From Chitinophaga pinensis (lineage in GTDB: Bacteria > Bacteroidota > Bacteroidia > Chitinophagales > UBA10324), in the NCBI GenBank assembly GCA_945892775.1, contig CAMDDP010000003.1, positions 73,432 through 113,438 of the forward strand: a stretch of 40,007 nucleotides of DNA, given 5' to 3'. A program made the translations under genes and the position numbers. Within the stretch, counting starts at the first letter, position 1; every line of letters begins with the position of its first letter. Shown here in pieces: positions 9,407 to 18,009 of the stretch. Below the pieces are notes generated by a model that made no database searches, was not told the DNA's origin, and saw only the letters and a list, made by a program, of their open reading frames with translations.

Positions 9407-10198
9407 CTATTTCCCGATAAAGAATTTCCGGCTATAAGAACCGTTGTTTGTTTTAATATTAATAAAATACAATCCACCAGAAATGTTTTCAAAATTAAAA
9501 TCATGGGAATGTGTTCCGGGTAATTGATTAGCAAACGAAATGCTTTTTATTTCCTGCCCTATTGAATTAATCACAGAAATATTTACCTGTGAAGATCTAT
9601 TTAATGAATAAGAAGTTTTTAATGTTGAATTACTGTACTCTATTAACAGTGAAAAATTCTTATCGAAAAAACTGATGTCACTAATTCCTGTTTCAGCTAA
9701 AGCATCATTGATTGCACTATGAATATTTATTGAATTACCTGATGATGCATCATTCTCATTGTAATAAATCTTATGTTGAATTCCACCGCCGAGTACAACT
9801 ATTTTTGGCATGCCAGCAATTCCATAGTCATTCATGGTAATGTTTGGAGAAGAGAAAGAACTTCTATTGCTGCCAATACCATTGCTGTTTGCCCATCCAT
9901 CAATTTGTGAACAAAGGGTTGTTCCAATATCATCGCTTAAATAATATAAAACCTGTCCTGGATTTGACCCCTGAAAACTCTCAACAATATTATAGGAAGT
10001 AAGCGCAGGCCCAAAGCAAGATGAGCACGGCATAACAAAAACCAAAACAATTACTTTTCCTGATTCCAGTTCACTGAATAAGTGATGAGAAGTTCCTGCG
10101 CAATCATTTTCTGTAAAATCAGTTGCTGTAGTTTGAGCTTTTGAAAATGTTAATCCAAACACTACCAAACAAGCTGTAAGAACAAAAAAAATTTTCAT
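9407..10198 (-). CDS. Secreted thioredoxin-like protein (CSSC) with type IX sorting domain
   Basis: 263 residues. A signal peptide (MKIFFVLTACLVVFGLTFSKAQ) is followed by TDFTENDCAGTSHHLFSELESG and then VIVLVFVMPCSSCFGP. This is a beta-strand leading into a CxxC redox motif at about residues 57-60, as in TlpA/redoxin-like folds. GMPKIVVLGG near residue 130 resembles the cis-proline loop. The C-terminal 80 residues (NISVINSIGQEIKSI ... GGLYFINIKTNNGS) form a T9SS sorting domain. It is the first gene of a pair with the HMBD barrel, which suggests a surface redox/metal function. The redoxin assignment is by motif and fold pattern only. Confidence 0.68.
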   Translation of the reverse strand: MKIFFVLTACLVVFGLTFSKAQTTATDFTENDCAGTSHHLFSELESGKVIVLVFVMPCSSCFGPALTSYNIVESFQGSNPGQVLYYLSDDIGTTLCSQIDGWANSNGIGSNRSSFSSPNITMNDYGIAGMPKIVVLGGGIQHKIYYNENDASSGNSINIHSAINDALAETGISDISFFDKNFSLLIEYSNSTLKTSYSLNRSSQVNISVINSIGQEIKSISFANQLPGTHSHDFNFENISGGLYFINIKTNNGSYSRKFFIGK

Positions 10199-10267
10199 AA
10201 GAAATCTTTAATTGTGCAAGCTAAAGAAATCTAATGGAGAAAAATAATTAATAATAAGTGATTGAAA

Positions 10268-11536
10268 TCAGCTATTCCATTTAGAATACTTATATCCTTT
10301 CAAACTATAAAACAAAATGAAAAGATAGCAAGGAACCAATATCCAGTACGCACTCTGATGACCAATACTTTCAATATCTGCCAACCGACCATAAAGTAAT
10401 GGTAAAAGAGCTCCGCCGGCTATTGCCATAATTAATAATGCAGAACCTGTTTTTGTAAATTTTCCCAAGCCGCTTATTGCCAGAGGCCAAATGGCTGGCC
10501 ACACCAGTGCATTTGCCAAGCCAAGTAACGCAATGAATAAGACTGATACATAACCTTGAGTATTAATTGCAATAACACTGAATACAACACCAATTATTGC
10601 TGAATAAGCCAATGCTCTTGATTGACTAATATATTTGGGGATAGAAAAAATTCCTATGATGTATCCTATAACCATTGCTGATAAAGTCAATGCCGTAAAA
10701 TTTTTTGATTCTGATAAAGGAATACCTTGCCACTGCCCGTAACCTCCTATAGTATCCCCGGCTAAAACTTCAACTCCAACATAAAGAAATAAAGCAATCA
10801 CTCCTAAAACAAGATGAGGAAATTGAAACACATTTGTATTTCGGTTTAAACTATCTTCTTTAATTATACTCTCATTTTCTTCTTCAATTTCAGGAAGTGG
10901 TGAGAACCGAACTAAAATTCCGAGTACTGCTAATGCACCTGCTAAAATCGAATAAGGCATCACAACTCTTGAAGCTAGCTCATCTAACCGAATATTCTTT
11001 TGTATTACATCCATTGTTGGCAATTCTTTTACTAATGAATCAGCATCAGCTAAAACAATGGCCCCTAAAATTATCGGCGCCATTACTCCTGCTACTTTAT
11101 TACAAATGCCCATTATACTTATTCGCTTTGCAGCACTTTCTATTGGGCCTACAATAGTTACATATGGATTCGAAGCGGTTTGTAAGATAGAAAGACCCGT
11201 TCCGATAATAAATAATCCCGCAAGAAATAAATTGTAGTTCCTTGACTCAGCAGCAGGAATAAACAATATTGCACCTAAAGCCATAATAAATAAACCAAGA
11301 CTCATTCCGTTTTTAAAACCTGTCAGTCTTAGCACCCACGAAGACGGCAAAGCCATTACAAAGTAAGATATGTAAAAAGCAAATGCTACTAGCAGTGATT
11401 GAAAAGTATTTAACTCACAGGCAATTTTTAAATATTGAATGAGTGTTCCATTCAACCAAGTTACAAATCCGAAAATAAAAAAGAATGCGCCGAGAATGAT
11501 AATAGGAACAATGGGATTTTTTGAAGTTTGATTCAT
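10268..11536 (-). CDS. Sugar:proton symporter of the FucP/GluP MFS family
   Basis: 422 residues and about twelve hydrophobic segments. The N-terminus FFFIFGFVTWLNGTLIQYLK is the family hallmark seen in L-fucose and glucose/galactose permeases of Bacteroidota. LQTASNPYVTIVGP and SIMGICNKVAGVMAPI further down are also typical. It imports a hexose across the inner membrane with protons; which sugar cannot be fixed from the sequence, so no gene symbol is given. It is alone in its transcription unit, flanked by the redoxin-like gene and the MacB-like permease, both on the same strand with clear gaps. Confidence 0.87.
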   Translation of the reverse strand: MNQTSKNPIVPIIILGAFFFIFGFVTWLNGTLIQYLKIACELNTFQSLLVAFAFYISYFVMALPSSWVLRLTGFKNGMSLGLFIMALGAILFIPAAESRNYNLFLAGLFIIGTGLSILQTASNPYVTIVGPIESAAKRISIMGICNKVAGVMAPIILGAIVLADADSLVKELPTMDVIQKNIRLDELASRVVMPYSILAGALAVLGILVRFSPLPEIEEENESIIKEDSLNRNTNVFQFPHLVLGVIALFLYVGVEVLAGDTIGGYGQWQGIPLSESKNFTALTLSAMVIGYIIGIFSIPKYISQSRALAYSAIIGVVFSVIAINTQGYVSVLFIALLGLANALVWPAIWPLAISGLGKFTKTGSALLIMAIAGGALLPLLYGRLADIESIGHQSAYWILVPCYLFILFYSLKGYKYSKWNS

Positions 11537-11647
11537 ATTTGATTATTTTGTATTCAATATAAATGTAAATGCTCTTTCCAAAAATCAAAAAGAAACAAAT
11601 TGACAATTGTTTTAAATCTGTATTAATTTTAAATAATAAATAAAATA

Positions 11648-12898
11648 CTATTTGAAACGGATTGCATCAACCGGGTGTAATCGTGATGCTGAAATAGCTG
11701 GTATTAAACCCGCAACTAACCCAATAACTGCTGAGATGCTAACTCCGATAATTATGTTTGTCATGCTCAGAACAAAATGAAAATCTATAATCTTGTTTGC
11801 GCCAATCAATATTAGATACACAAAAATTAATCCGACTAGCCCTCCTATTACTGAAAGTATAATTGATTCAACCAAAAATTCTAAAAGAATAAAATAACTC
11901 TTTGCGCCCAATGCTTTTTTTATTCCAATAATATTGGTTCGTTCACGAACCGAAACAAACATGATGTTTGCAATGCCAAATCCACCAACAAGAATCGCAA
12001 ATCCACCAATAATTAAACCTACCCAATCAACCACGGAAAACAATGAACTTATTCCGTTACTTAAAAAACTAATTTGATTCATCGAAAAATTATCTTTCTC
12101 TTTAGGCCGCTGTCTTCTGATACTCCGCAATACTCCTTTTATTTCATCCTTCAATTCATTTAAGTTTACCCCTGGATTTGCTTTAACTAATATACTTGGC
12201 TCCACTTCATCACCATCAACATAGATTCTGGTTTTTAAAAAGTTGTATGGAATCATCACAGCATTATCATTGCTGTTCTGCATAATGCTCTCCCCTTCCT
12301 TTGCAAACAACCCTACAATTCTCAACTTACGATCCAACAACTTTATTTCCAGACCAATAGGAACTTTGTTTCCAGGAAATAACTGCTCGCTTACACTCGA
12401 ACCAATAATACAAACGGGCTGCCCTGAGAATGATTCCTCCTGCGTAAAAAAACGACCTTCAACAAATTCGAGATTCTGAATTAAATCGTAGTTATAAGAA
12501 ACACCACTAATAAAAGCATTCTCTACGCTATAGGCACCCTGCTTAATGACTTTTCCCCCCATATAAAGTACAATTCCAACGGCTTTGGCCGACGGAATTC
12601 TTGTTTCCATTTGACGCATTTCATTGTAAGTACCATTTGGCCGCTTCCAGTATTCCCACCACGGATAATCGCTTCCGAAACTCCATGGCCACTTACTTAT
12701 GTAAACTATGTCATTACCAAATTTTCCAATACTTGATTTTAAATTATTCTCTAATGAATCAACAGCTGAAAAAATAGTGATAACACAAAAAATACCAATC
12801 GAAATTCCCATCAATGTTAAAAAAGTGCGCAGCCGGTTCACCAGTAACTCGTGAATGGCCGAAGCAAAACTTTCCGAAAAAATTCTGAGAATCAACAT
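11648..12898 (-). CDS. MacB/FtsX-type ABC transporter permease
   Basis: 416 residues from the ATG at 12898; a TTG immediately upstream is in frame. It has an N-terminal transmembrane helix (FLTLMGISIGIFCVITIFSAV), then a periplasmic MacB_PCD-like domain of about 230 residues, then an FtsX domain with three more helices and the family loop NIMFVSVRERTNIIGIKKALGA. Such permeases work with a separate MacB/LolD-like ATPase in mechanotransmission or lipoprotein/peptide export. No ATPase adjoins it; the ATPase at 16203-16919 is the nearest candidate partner. A TAGGTTTG box on the minus strand (12913-12906) could be its -7 element, but no -33 box is evident. Confidence 0.85.
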   Translation of the reverse strand: MLILRIFSESFASAIHELLVNRLRTFLTLMGISIGIFCVITIFSAVDSLENNLKSSIGKFGNDIVYISKWPWSFGSDYPWWEYWKRPNGTYNEMRQMETRIPSAKAVGIVLYMGGKVIKQGAYSVENAFISGVSYNYDLIQNLEFVEGRFFTQEESFSGQPVCIIGSSVSEQLFPGNKVPIGLEIKLLDRKLRIVGLFAKEGESIMQNSNDNAVMIPYNFLKTRIYVDGDEVEPSILVKANPGVNLNELKDEIKGVLRSIRRQRPKEKDNFSMNQISFLSNGISSLFSVVDWVGLIIGGFAILVGGFGIANIMFVSVRERTNIIGIKKALGAKSYFILLEFLVESIILSVIGGLVGLIFVYLILIGANKIIDFHFVLSMTNIIIGVSISAVIGLVAGLIPAISASRLHPVDAIRFK

Positions 12899-13080
12899 CA
12901 AGGCTCAAACCTAATAGAATAATAATAATTTCTTGGGGGGTCTTTTTTTGAGCCAAGCGGTGTCAGCCTGTCGAAACACAAGCGGTGCCTAACTATACCA
13001 TCGTTTATCTTTAAATGCAAAAAGGGTTTGCAGTTCACTCCCTAACCCGAGCATCACTAAATCAAAAGTGTTCTAATAAG

Positions 13081-13112
13081 CAAAAAGCCACTCTCATTTT
13101 TAGAAGCGGCTT
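13081..13112 (-). terminator. Minus-strand Rho-independent terminator downstream of the decayed remnant
   Basis: Read on the minus strand, AAGCCGCTTCT (13112-13102) pairs with AGAGTGGCTT (13094-13085), with one wobble and one bulge. It is followed by TTT from the A run at 13082-13086. It points away from queA and sits just past the remnant, as if it once ended that gene. Confidence 0.55.
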
Positions 13113-13120
13113 ATCTCCTT

Positions 13121-13146
13121 GTTGTCATCCCGAGGTACGAGGGATC
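13121..13146. repeat. Dispersed-repeat-like motif (GTCATCCCGAGGTACGAGGG)
   Basis: The GTCATCCCGAGGTACGAGGG core followed by ATCT resembles the short intergenic repeats of the GTCATNCCGAG...GGATCT kind known from many Bacteroidota genomes. Only one full copy is in the window, so the repeat status rests on recognition and not on a second copy here. Confidence 0.45.
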
Positions 13147-13196
13147 TAACATTTAAACCACAGATGCTTTGTCCCTAGCGCTCGTCCTTTTCACTT

Positions 13197-13310
13197 TTAA
13201 TTCGCTCTCACCTTCACAAACTTCCCCGTCTGCAATCTCTTACCTGCATCACTCAAGTACCCTTTTTCGCCTCCAAAACACCTTTTTCTGAAATTGTAAT
13301 ACCTGATTTT
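13197..13310 (-). pseudogene. Decayed C-terminal coding remnant
   Basis: Read on the minus strand, one frame ends in YLSDAGKRLQTGKFVKVRAN followed by TAA at 13197-13199. A second frame just upstream reads TISEKGVLEAKKGT, and the two would join through one frameshift near 13257. No start codon or longer frame is present. The tail resembles the ends of some secreted Bacteroidota proteins, but the family is not certain. The downstream terminator (13081-13112) supports a former gene. Confidence 0.35.
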
Positions 13311-13461
13311 TAGCATTTGCTGTATTCATAATTTATATCAACCAGTATTAAAATTGTCATTCAAATACTCCACTTCTCTGTTTATCTGTCGTACACATAA
13401 AAATTAAATCATTCATATAAATCAACTTCCAAATAAATAACCAATAACCCAAAGAAGCCGT

Positions 13462-13469
13462 TATATTTG
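13462..13469 (+). promoter_or_regulatory. Candidate -7 box of queA-ispD
   Basis: TATATTTG matches TAnnTTTG exactly and is followed by CGCGC, a frequent pattern in this phylum. It lies 36 bases before the queA ATG. No clear TTTG -33 element is found at the usual distance. Confidence 0.45.
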
Positions 13470-13505
13470 CGCGCTCAAAAATAAAAAGCCGTAACTTTTT
13501 ACACT

Positions 13506-14555
13506 ATGAAACTTTCACAATTCCATTTCGACATTCCTGCCAATCTTATTGCTCAAACACCCGCTAAAAATCGTGAAGATGCTAAGCTGATGATAATTGA
13601 AAGAAAAACGGGGAAAATTAAGCACAAGAAAATTAAAGACCTACTTACCATTTTCGGAGAAGGAGATGTATTTGTATTTAATAACACCAAGGTTTTTCCA
13701 GCGCGCATGTATGGTCGCAAGGAAAAAACAGGTGCAAAGATTGAAGTTTTTTTAATGCGCGAATTGAATAAACAAATGCGTTTGTGGGATGTGTTGGTTG
13801 ACCCTGCCCGTAAAATTCGTGTTGGAAATAAATTATACTTTGGAGCAGATAGCTCATTGGTTGCTGAAGTCGTTGATAATACCACAAGCCGCGGAAGAAC
13901 CATTCGCTTTTTGTTTGATGGCACTGACGATGAATTAAGAGAAACGCTTTACACTCTCGGTGAAACTCCTATTCCTAAGTATATAAAACGGAAGCCCGAT
14001 GAAATGGATAAAGAGCGCTACCAAACCACTTTTGCTAAAATTGAAGGAGCTGTTGCAGCGCCATCATCTGGTCTTCACTTCAGTCTTGAAATGTTAAAAC
14101 GTTTGGAAATTGCCGGTGTTAATATTGCCGAGGTTACCCTCCATACCGGATTAGGAACTTTCCGCCAAATTGAAGTGGAAGACTTATCAAAACATAAAAT
14201 GGATGCCGAGTTTTTTAGTATGAATTCGGAAGCTGCAAAAATTGTAAATACTGCAATTGATGAAAAGAAACGAATTTGTTCTATAGGCACTACCACTATG
14301 CGCGTTTTGGAAAGTTCAATTAGTGCAGGTAAACATGTTAAACCGCAGGAAGGATGGACCAATATTTTTGTTCATCCACCTTATGATTTTTCTGTTGCTG
14401 ATAGTTTGCTTACCAATTTTCACATTGAAAAAACAAGTTTGTTAATTATGGCGTGTGCATTTGGTGGTTACGATTTAATTATGGACGCATACAAGTTAGC
14501 AGTGAAAGAAAAATATCGTTTCGCTACTTATGGAGATGCAATGCTCATTATATAA
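13506..14555 (+). CDS. queA: S-adenosylmethionine:tRNA ribosyltransferase-isomerase
   Basis: 349 residues, the normal family length. QueA transfers and isomerises the ribosyl part of AdoMet onto 7-aminomethyl-7-deazaguanine in tRNA to form epoxyqueuosine. Family signatures seen: the N-terminal [26 protein letters not shown], then [26 protein letters not shown] near residue 185, and [26 protein letters not shown]. The C-terminal ITLFLE-type region reads [28 protein letters not shown]. It is the first gene of a pair with ispD, which starts 12 bases after its stop. Identification is firm. Confidence 0.96.
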   Translation: MKLSQFHFDIPANLIAQTPAKNREDAKLMIIERKTGKIKHKKIKDLLTIFGEGDVFVFNNTKVFPARMYGRKEKTGAKIEVFLMRELNKQMRLWDVLVDPARKIRVGNKLYFGADSSLVAEVVDNTTSRGRTIRFLFDGTDDELRETLYTLGETPIPKYIKRKPDEMDKERYQTTFAKIEGAVAAPSSGLHFSLEMLKRLEIAGVNIAEVTLHTGLGTFRQIEVEDLSKHKMDAEFFSMNSEAAKIVNTAIDEKKRICSIGTTTMRVLESSISAGKHVKPQEGWTNIFVHPPYDFSVADSLLTNFHIEKTSLLIMACAFGGYDLIMDAYKLAVKEKYRFATYGDAMLII

Positions 14556-14567
14556 TAGCAATAACTG

Positions 14568-15251
14568 ATGAGCGCCTCACCCAAGCGCTATGTAATCATT
14601 CCAGCCGGTGGAAATGGTGTGCGTATGCAAGCCAACATACCCAAGCAATTTTTATTATTAAATGAAATTCCGGTTATTATTCACACTCTTCATTTGTTTT
14701 TAGCAATTGATGGAATTGAAAAAATAATTGTTCCCATTGCTTCTCATTGGAATCTTTATTTCAATGAACTGAAACAGAAATATGAACTACCTGAATCTAT
14801 AGAATTAGTAGAAGGTGGAGAAACAAGATTTCATTCTGTAAAAAATGCATTGAGTGTCTTGCCTAATGAAGGCATAGCTTGTATTCACGATGCCGCAAGG
14901 CCATTAGCAACAAAAAAATTAATTGAAAAGTGTTTTACAGAAACCGAATTAAAAGGAAGTGCCATTGCAACAATTTCAACAAGAGATTCAGTTTTTGAAT
15001 TAAAAAATGAAGAATACATAAGCACCAATAGAAATAATTATCGGTTAGCACAAACCCCCCAATGCTTTCAATTATCAGAAATTAAGAAAGCCTTTCAAAA
15101 ACCGCATCAAGAAAATTTTACTGATGATGCTTCGGTATATGAAACCGCAGGATTTAAATTAAATTTAATTGAAGGTGAAACGACCAATATAAAAATCACC
15201 AATCCTGAAGATTTATTTTTTGCAGAAAATATTCTGAAGAGCAGAAAATAA
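14568..15251 (+). CDS. ispD: 2-C-methyl-D-erythritol 4-phosphate cytidylyltransferase
   Basis: 227 residues. IspD joins CTP and MEP in the non-mevalonate isoprenoid pathway. Seen: the nucleotidyltransferase loop IPAGGNGVRMQANIPKQFL (with the conserved Arg and Lys), VEGGETRFHSVKNAL near residue 83, CIHDAARPL near residue 104, then AQTPQCFQ, TDDASVYE and the C-terminal EGETTNIKITNPEDL. All are standard for the family and in the standard order. It is co-transcribed with queA and ends at a strong hairpin. The presence of ispD indicates the MEP pathway in this organism. Confidence 0.95.
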   Translation: MSASPKRYVIIPAGGNGVRMQANIPKQFLLLNEIPVIIHTLHLFLAIDGIEKIIVPIASHWNLYFNELKQKYELPESIELVEGGETRFHSVKNALSVLPNEGIACIHDAARPLATKKLIEKCFTETELKGSAIATISTRDSVFELKNEEYISTNRNNYRLAQTPQCFQLSEIKKAFQKPHQENFTDDASVYETAGFKLNLIEGETTNIKITNPEDLFFAENILKSRK

Positions 15252-15252
15252 A

Positions 15253-15278
15253 AAAGCGAAACCGTTGGGTTTCGCTTT
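15253..15278. terminator. Bidirectional terminator between ispD and the DUF2795 gene
   Basis: AAAGCGAAACC and GGTTTCGCTTT form a perfect 11-bp stem around GTTG. It starts 2 bases after the ispD stop codon and lies 24 bases past the end of the convergent gene. On the minus strand the T run continues after the stem, so it can serve both genes. Confidence 0.88.
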
Positions 15279-15302
15279 AGTTAAAATTGAAATTTTATTC
15301 AA

Positions 15303-15524
15303 TTAGTATTCATCTTCATTAAAGAAAAAATCGTCGTGGGTAGGATAATCGGGCCAAATATCTTCAATGCCTTCGTACAATTCGCCTTCATCTTCCAACT
15401 CCTGTAAATTCTCTATTACTTCCTGAGGTGAACCACTTCGTATTGCATAATCAATCAATTCATCTTTGCTAGCAGGCCATGGTGCTTCTTCAAGATATGA
15501 TGCTAATTCAAGACTCCAAAACAT
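15303..15524 (-). CDS. DUF2795 family small protein
   Basis: 73 residues. MFWSLELASYLEEAPWPASK, then ELIDYAIRSGSPQEVIENL, then DIWPDYPTHDDFFFNEDEY is the well-conserved Bacteroidota form of DUF2795. The charge is strongly acidic, especially at the C-terminus. The function is unknown in the family. It has its own good promoter and shares a terminator with ispD, so it is an independent single-gene unit. Its short length is normal. Confidence 0.88.
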   Translation of the reverse strand: MFWSLELASYLEEAPWPASKDELIDYAIRSGSPQEVIENLQELEDEGELYEGIEDIWPDYPTHDDFFFNEDEY

Positions 15525-15551
15525 AATTTTTCAGGTGGTTTTAACTTTGCG

Positions 15552-15581
15552 CAAAAGTATCTTTATTCTTTACACCTCAAA
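15552..15581 (-). promoter_or_regulatory. Promoter of the DUF2795 gene
   Basis: On the minus strand TTTG (15581-15578), an 18-base spacer and TACTTTTG (15559-15552) match the Bacteroidota -33/-7 consensus. The gene starts 27 bases downstream. This is the best promoter match in the host part of the window. Confidence 0.65.
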
Positions 15582-15630
15582 ATATTTTTTTTAAAAGAAA
15601 TAATCCAGGTGTGGATAAGGCCAAAACTGC

Positions 15631-16179
15631 TCATAGTCGTGGTTTCCAAGGTATTTCATCAATACCTGCATCCACTGATATTTTTCGAGATAGAACAAAC
15701 AGGTAGTCAGAAAGTCGGTTTAGGTACTTAATTACGATTGGTTCAACTATTTCATTTAAAGCAAGTGCAACGGCCAATCGCTCGGCACGACGACAAACAC
15801 ATCGAGCAACATGACAAATAGAATTTGCGGAAAGTCCACCTGGCAGTATAAAAGATTTCATCTCTGGTAATCGCTCATTCATTTTATCTATTTCATTTTC
15901 TAGGAGCAGTACATCATCCTCTTTCAAGTCAGGTATTTTCATTCTTGATTTTTCAGGGTCGCTGGCAAGCGTTGAACCAATAGTGAATAAACGATCCTGA
16001 ATTTCTTTTAACACATCTTTTACTTTATTATCATCAATACTGTCGCTTGTTAAACCAATATAAGAATTTAACTCATCAACAGTTCCATAAACTTCAATGC
16101 GACTATTGCTTTTTGATACTCGAGTACCTCCAATTAATTGGGTTGTTCCTGTATCCCCTTTTTTAGTATAGATTTTCAT
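15631..16179 (-). CDS. PduO-type cob(I)yrinic acid a,c-diamide adenosyltransferase
   Basis: 182 residues, usual family length. The enzyme transfers the 5'-deoxyadenosyl group of ATP to cob(I)alamin. Seen: the N-terminal ATP loop YTKKGDTGTTQLIGGTRVSKS, then EVYGTVDELNSYIG, the C-terminal arginine helix CHVARCVCRRAERLAVAL, and YLNRLSDYLFVLSR. It is the last gene of the plsC-gatC-ABC ATPase run, 23 bases after the ATPase. The operon mates have no cobalamin link, so co-transcription is probably incidental. Confidence 0.92.
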   Translation of the reverse strand: MKIYTKKGDTGTTQLIGGTRVSKSNSRIEVYGTVDELNSYIGLTSDSIDDNKVKDVLKEIQDRLFTIGSTLASDPEKSRMKIPDLKEDDVLLLENEIDKMNERLPEMKSFILPGGLSANSICHVARCVCRRAERLAVALALNEIVEPIVIKYLNRLSDYLFVLSRKISVDAGIDEIPWKPRL

Positions 16180-16202
16180 TGGCTGATTGAAGATTTTTAA
16201 AA

Positions 16203-16919
16203 TTAAGTTATTGCTTTCACTAATGTTGGGGTTTGATTTGCCTCATCAGAAGCTACCTCCCCATCTTTTAACTTTATAATTCGTTGTGCATACTTTGAAA
16301 TATCTTCTTCGTGCGTAACCAATATCACTGTATTTCCTTGTTTATGAATTTTATCGAGTATCGCCATTATCTCATAAGAAGTTTTGCTATCCAAATTTCC
16401 AGTTGGTTCATCAGCAAGAATTATTGATGGGGAATTTATTAATGCACGGGCAATAGCAACTCTTTGTTTTTGTCCTCCGCTCATTTCATTTGGCTTGTGT
16501 TCTTTTCTATCGGCCAAACCAACAGCATCTAGCATCTGTGAGGCCTTATTGGTTCTGTTAGTACGATTAGTTCCATTATAAACCAATGGCAAAGCAACAT
16601 TTTCCAATGCCGTCATTCGCGGTAACAGATTAAATGTTTGGAACACAAATCCTATTTCACGATTACGAATAACTGCTAATTCATCATCTATCATGTGACT
16701 TACATCGGTTCCATTCAGAAAATATTTTCCTGAGGTGAGTGTATCAAGACATCCAAGAATATTCATGAGTGTTGATTTACCTGACCCTGATGGCCCCATC
16801 AAAGCCACATATTCATTTTTATTAATAGAGAGTGTTATGTTTTTTAATGCAGGAATTACAACCCTTTCTAATATATAACTCTTCGATACACTTTCTAATC
16901 GAATAACTTCTTTCATCAT
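16203..16919 (-). CDS. MacB/LolD-type ABC transporter ATP-binding protein
   Basis: 238 residues. Walker A is GPSGSGKST near residue 42, the Q-loop is [22 protein letters not shown], the signature is [15 protein letters not shown], Walker B is [12 protein letters not shown], and the H-loop is LVTHE. The pattern [11 protein letters not shown] and PTGNLDS is typical of the MacB/LolD/FtsE subclass that pairs with FtsX-like permeases. An unusual insertion [10 protein letters not shown] near residue 115 is a small tandem TNR repeat in the helical domain. The ATG overlaps the gatC stop (TAATG). No permease is adjacent; the MacB-like permease at 11648 is a plausible partner. Confidence 0.9.
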   Translation of the reverse strand: MMKEVIRLESVSKSYILERVVIPALKNITLSINKNEYVALMGPSGSGKSTLMNILGCLDTLTSGKYFLNGTDVSHMIDDELAVIRNREIGFVFQTFNLLPRMTALENVALPLVYNGTNRTNRTNKASQMLDAVGLADRKEHKPNEMSGGQKQRVAIARALINSPSIILADEPTGNLDSKTSYEIMAILDKIHKQGNTVILVTHEEDISKYAQRIIKLKDGEVASDEANQTPTLVKAIT

Positions 16920-17218
16920 TATTTCCCTTTTAAAACCTTTGGCACTTTTATATAATCGCTGTCCTTTACAGGCACATTCTTCATTGCTTCTTCATGGGTA
17001 ATTGTTTGTTTTACATCATCGCCACGAAGCACATTAACTTCATCAGTGATGTAAATGAGTGGGTCCACATCATCGAGTTGCAATTCATTTATTTTATCTA
17101 CAAAACCTAGAATATTTTGCAAATCTTTTTTAATCGCTTCGCGTGAAACAGAATCAAACTCAAGACGGGCAAGAATTGCAAGCTTATCTATTAACTCATT
17201 ATTTACTTCCATATTCAT
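16919..17218 (-). CDS. gatC: Asp-tRNA(Asn)/Glu-tRNA(Gln) amidotransferase subunit C
   Basis: 99 residues (or 97 from the second ATG at 17212). GatC stabilises the GatAB amidotransferase that converts Glu-tRNA(Gln) or Asp-tRNA(Asn). Seen: [25 protein letters not shown] with [21 protein letters not shown], and a C-terminal [21 protein letters not shown], the standard order. It overlaps the end of plsC by up to 20 bases and the start of the ABC ATPase by one base, so it is in the middle of a tight operon. Subunits A and B are not in the window. Confidence 0.93.
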   Translation of the reverse strand: MNMEVNNELIDKLAILARLEFDSVSREAIKKDLQNILGFVDKINELQLDDVDPLIYITDEVNVLRGDDVKQTITHEEAMKNVPVKDSDYIKVPKVLKGK

Positions 17219-17942
17219 TCAAGGTATGATCAATTATATCGTAAACTTTTTTCTTGAGCATTTCAATATCGTCCAAAGTTAATCCTATTGTAGAAATTGG
17301 CTCATGAACTACAACTCTGGCAATTCCTGGGCAACCCCAAATCTTCTTATCGACATATAACATTTTCCAGTTGTCAAAAAAAGTAACTGGAACAACAGGT
17401 ACTTGTTTTTCTATAGCCAAGCGAAACGGACCCGCTTTAAATTTATCCAGTTTAGGTGGCTGATTCCCCACTTTTCCTTCTGGAAAAATAACCAAACTAT
17501 CGCCATTGCCAATACTTTCTGCAGCAATTCGTAATGCTTTATAACTTTCAGTAATGCTTCCCCTATTTACTGAAATATCAATAGTGCGAAAAAAAATATT
17601 GAACAACGGAATATTGCTCAACTCCAATTTTGCCATAAAACGAAAGTGCCCGTGATAACACATGGCAAACAATGGAATATCGAGATAAGAAGTATGATTT
17701 GGACAAAAGATATATGCTTGATTCTTTTTCAATTTGGATTCACGCCGAATGGAATAAATAATTCCAGTGAAGAGAAAAATTAACCATGCCCAAACTCGTC
17801 GAAGGTTATTTGCAGCAGGATACCATTTTTTATTACTCAAAAGGATATAGAAAAATGGAAACAATAAAAGAAACAGCAAAACAAAAACAAAGAAGTACCA
17901 ATAAGCCCATAAAACTTTAAGTAAATACCCAATTTTTTTCAC
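17199..17942 (-). CDS. plsC: 1-acyl-sn-glycerol-3-phosphate acyltransferase
   Basis: 247 residues with a GTG start. Two hydrophobic helices in the first 65 residues anchor it in the inner membrane. The acyltransferase motif I is NHTSYLD (His83, Asp88), motif III is FPEGKVGNQ (residues 153-156 onward), and motif IV is VPVVPVTFFDNWKMLY. It makes phosphatidate from lysophosphatidate. It leads the operon with gatC, the ABC ATPase and the adenosyltransferase. A second PlsC-like gene lies at 21119. Confidence 0.9.
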   Translation of the reverse strand: MKKIGYLLKVLWAYWYFFVFVLLFLLLFPFFYILLSNKKWYPAANNLRRVWAWLIFLFTGIIYSIRRESKLKKNQAYIFCPNHTSYLDIPLFAMCYHGHFRFMAKLELSNIPLFNIFFRTIDISVNRGSITESYKALRIAAESIGNGDSLVIFPEGKVGNQPPKLDKFKAGPFRLAIEKQVPVVPVTFFDNWKMLYVDKKIWGCPGIARVVVHEPISTIGLTLDDIEMLKKKVYDIIDHTLNEYGSK

Positions 17943-18009
17943 GCCGTGAAAATAGTTTTAAGAAGGAATATAGAAGTTCAATGAATAAATAATTTTTTGA
18001 TTAAAATTT

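Larger units (their letters stand above)
12902..13505. other. Gene-free stretch with repeats and a decayed coding remnant
   Basis: This 600-bp stretch has no intact gene. It contains a 9-bp direct repeat CAAGCGGTG (12954-12962 and 12979-12987), a minus-strand hairpin with T run (13081-13112), a motif resembling dispersed Bacteroidota repeats (13121-13146), a short coding remnant on the minus strand (13197-13310) and the queA promoter near 13462. The rest is unstructured AT-rich DNA. Confidence 0.6.

Noticed and set aside
13553-13924. Minus-strand frame of 123 codons inside queA
   Set aside because: QueA motifs are intact on the plus strand over the same bases; the minus frame has no recognisable features.
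16540-16585. TNRTNRTN repeat in the ABC ATPase taken as a possible microsatellite
   Set aside because: The codons differ between units (AAT CGT ACT against AAC AGA ACC), so it is a protein-level repeat and not a slippage-prone DNA repeat.
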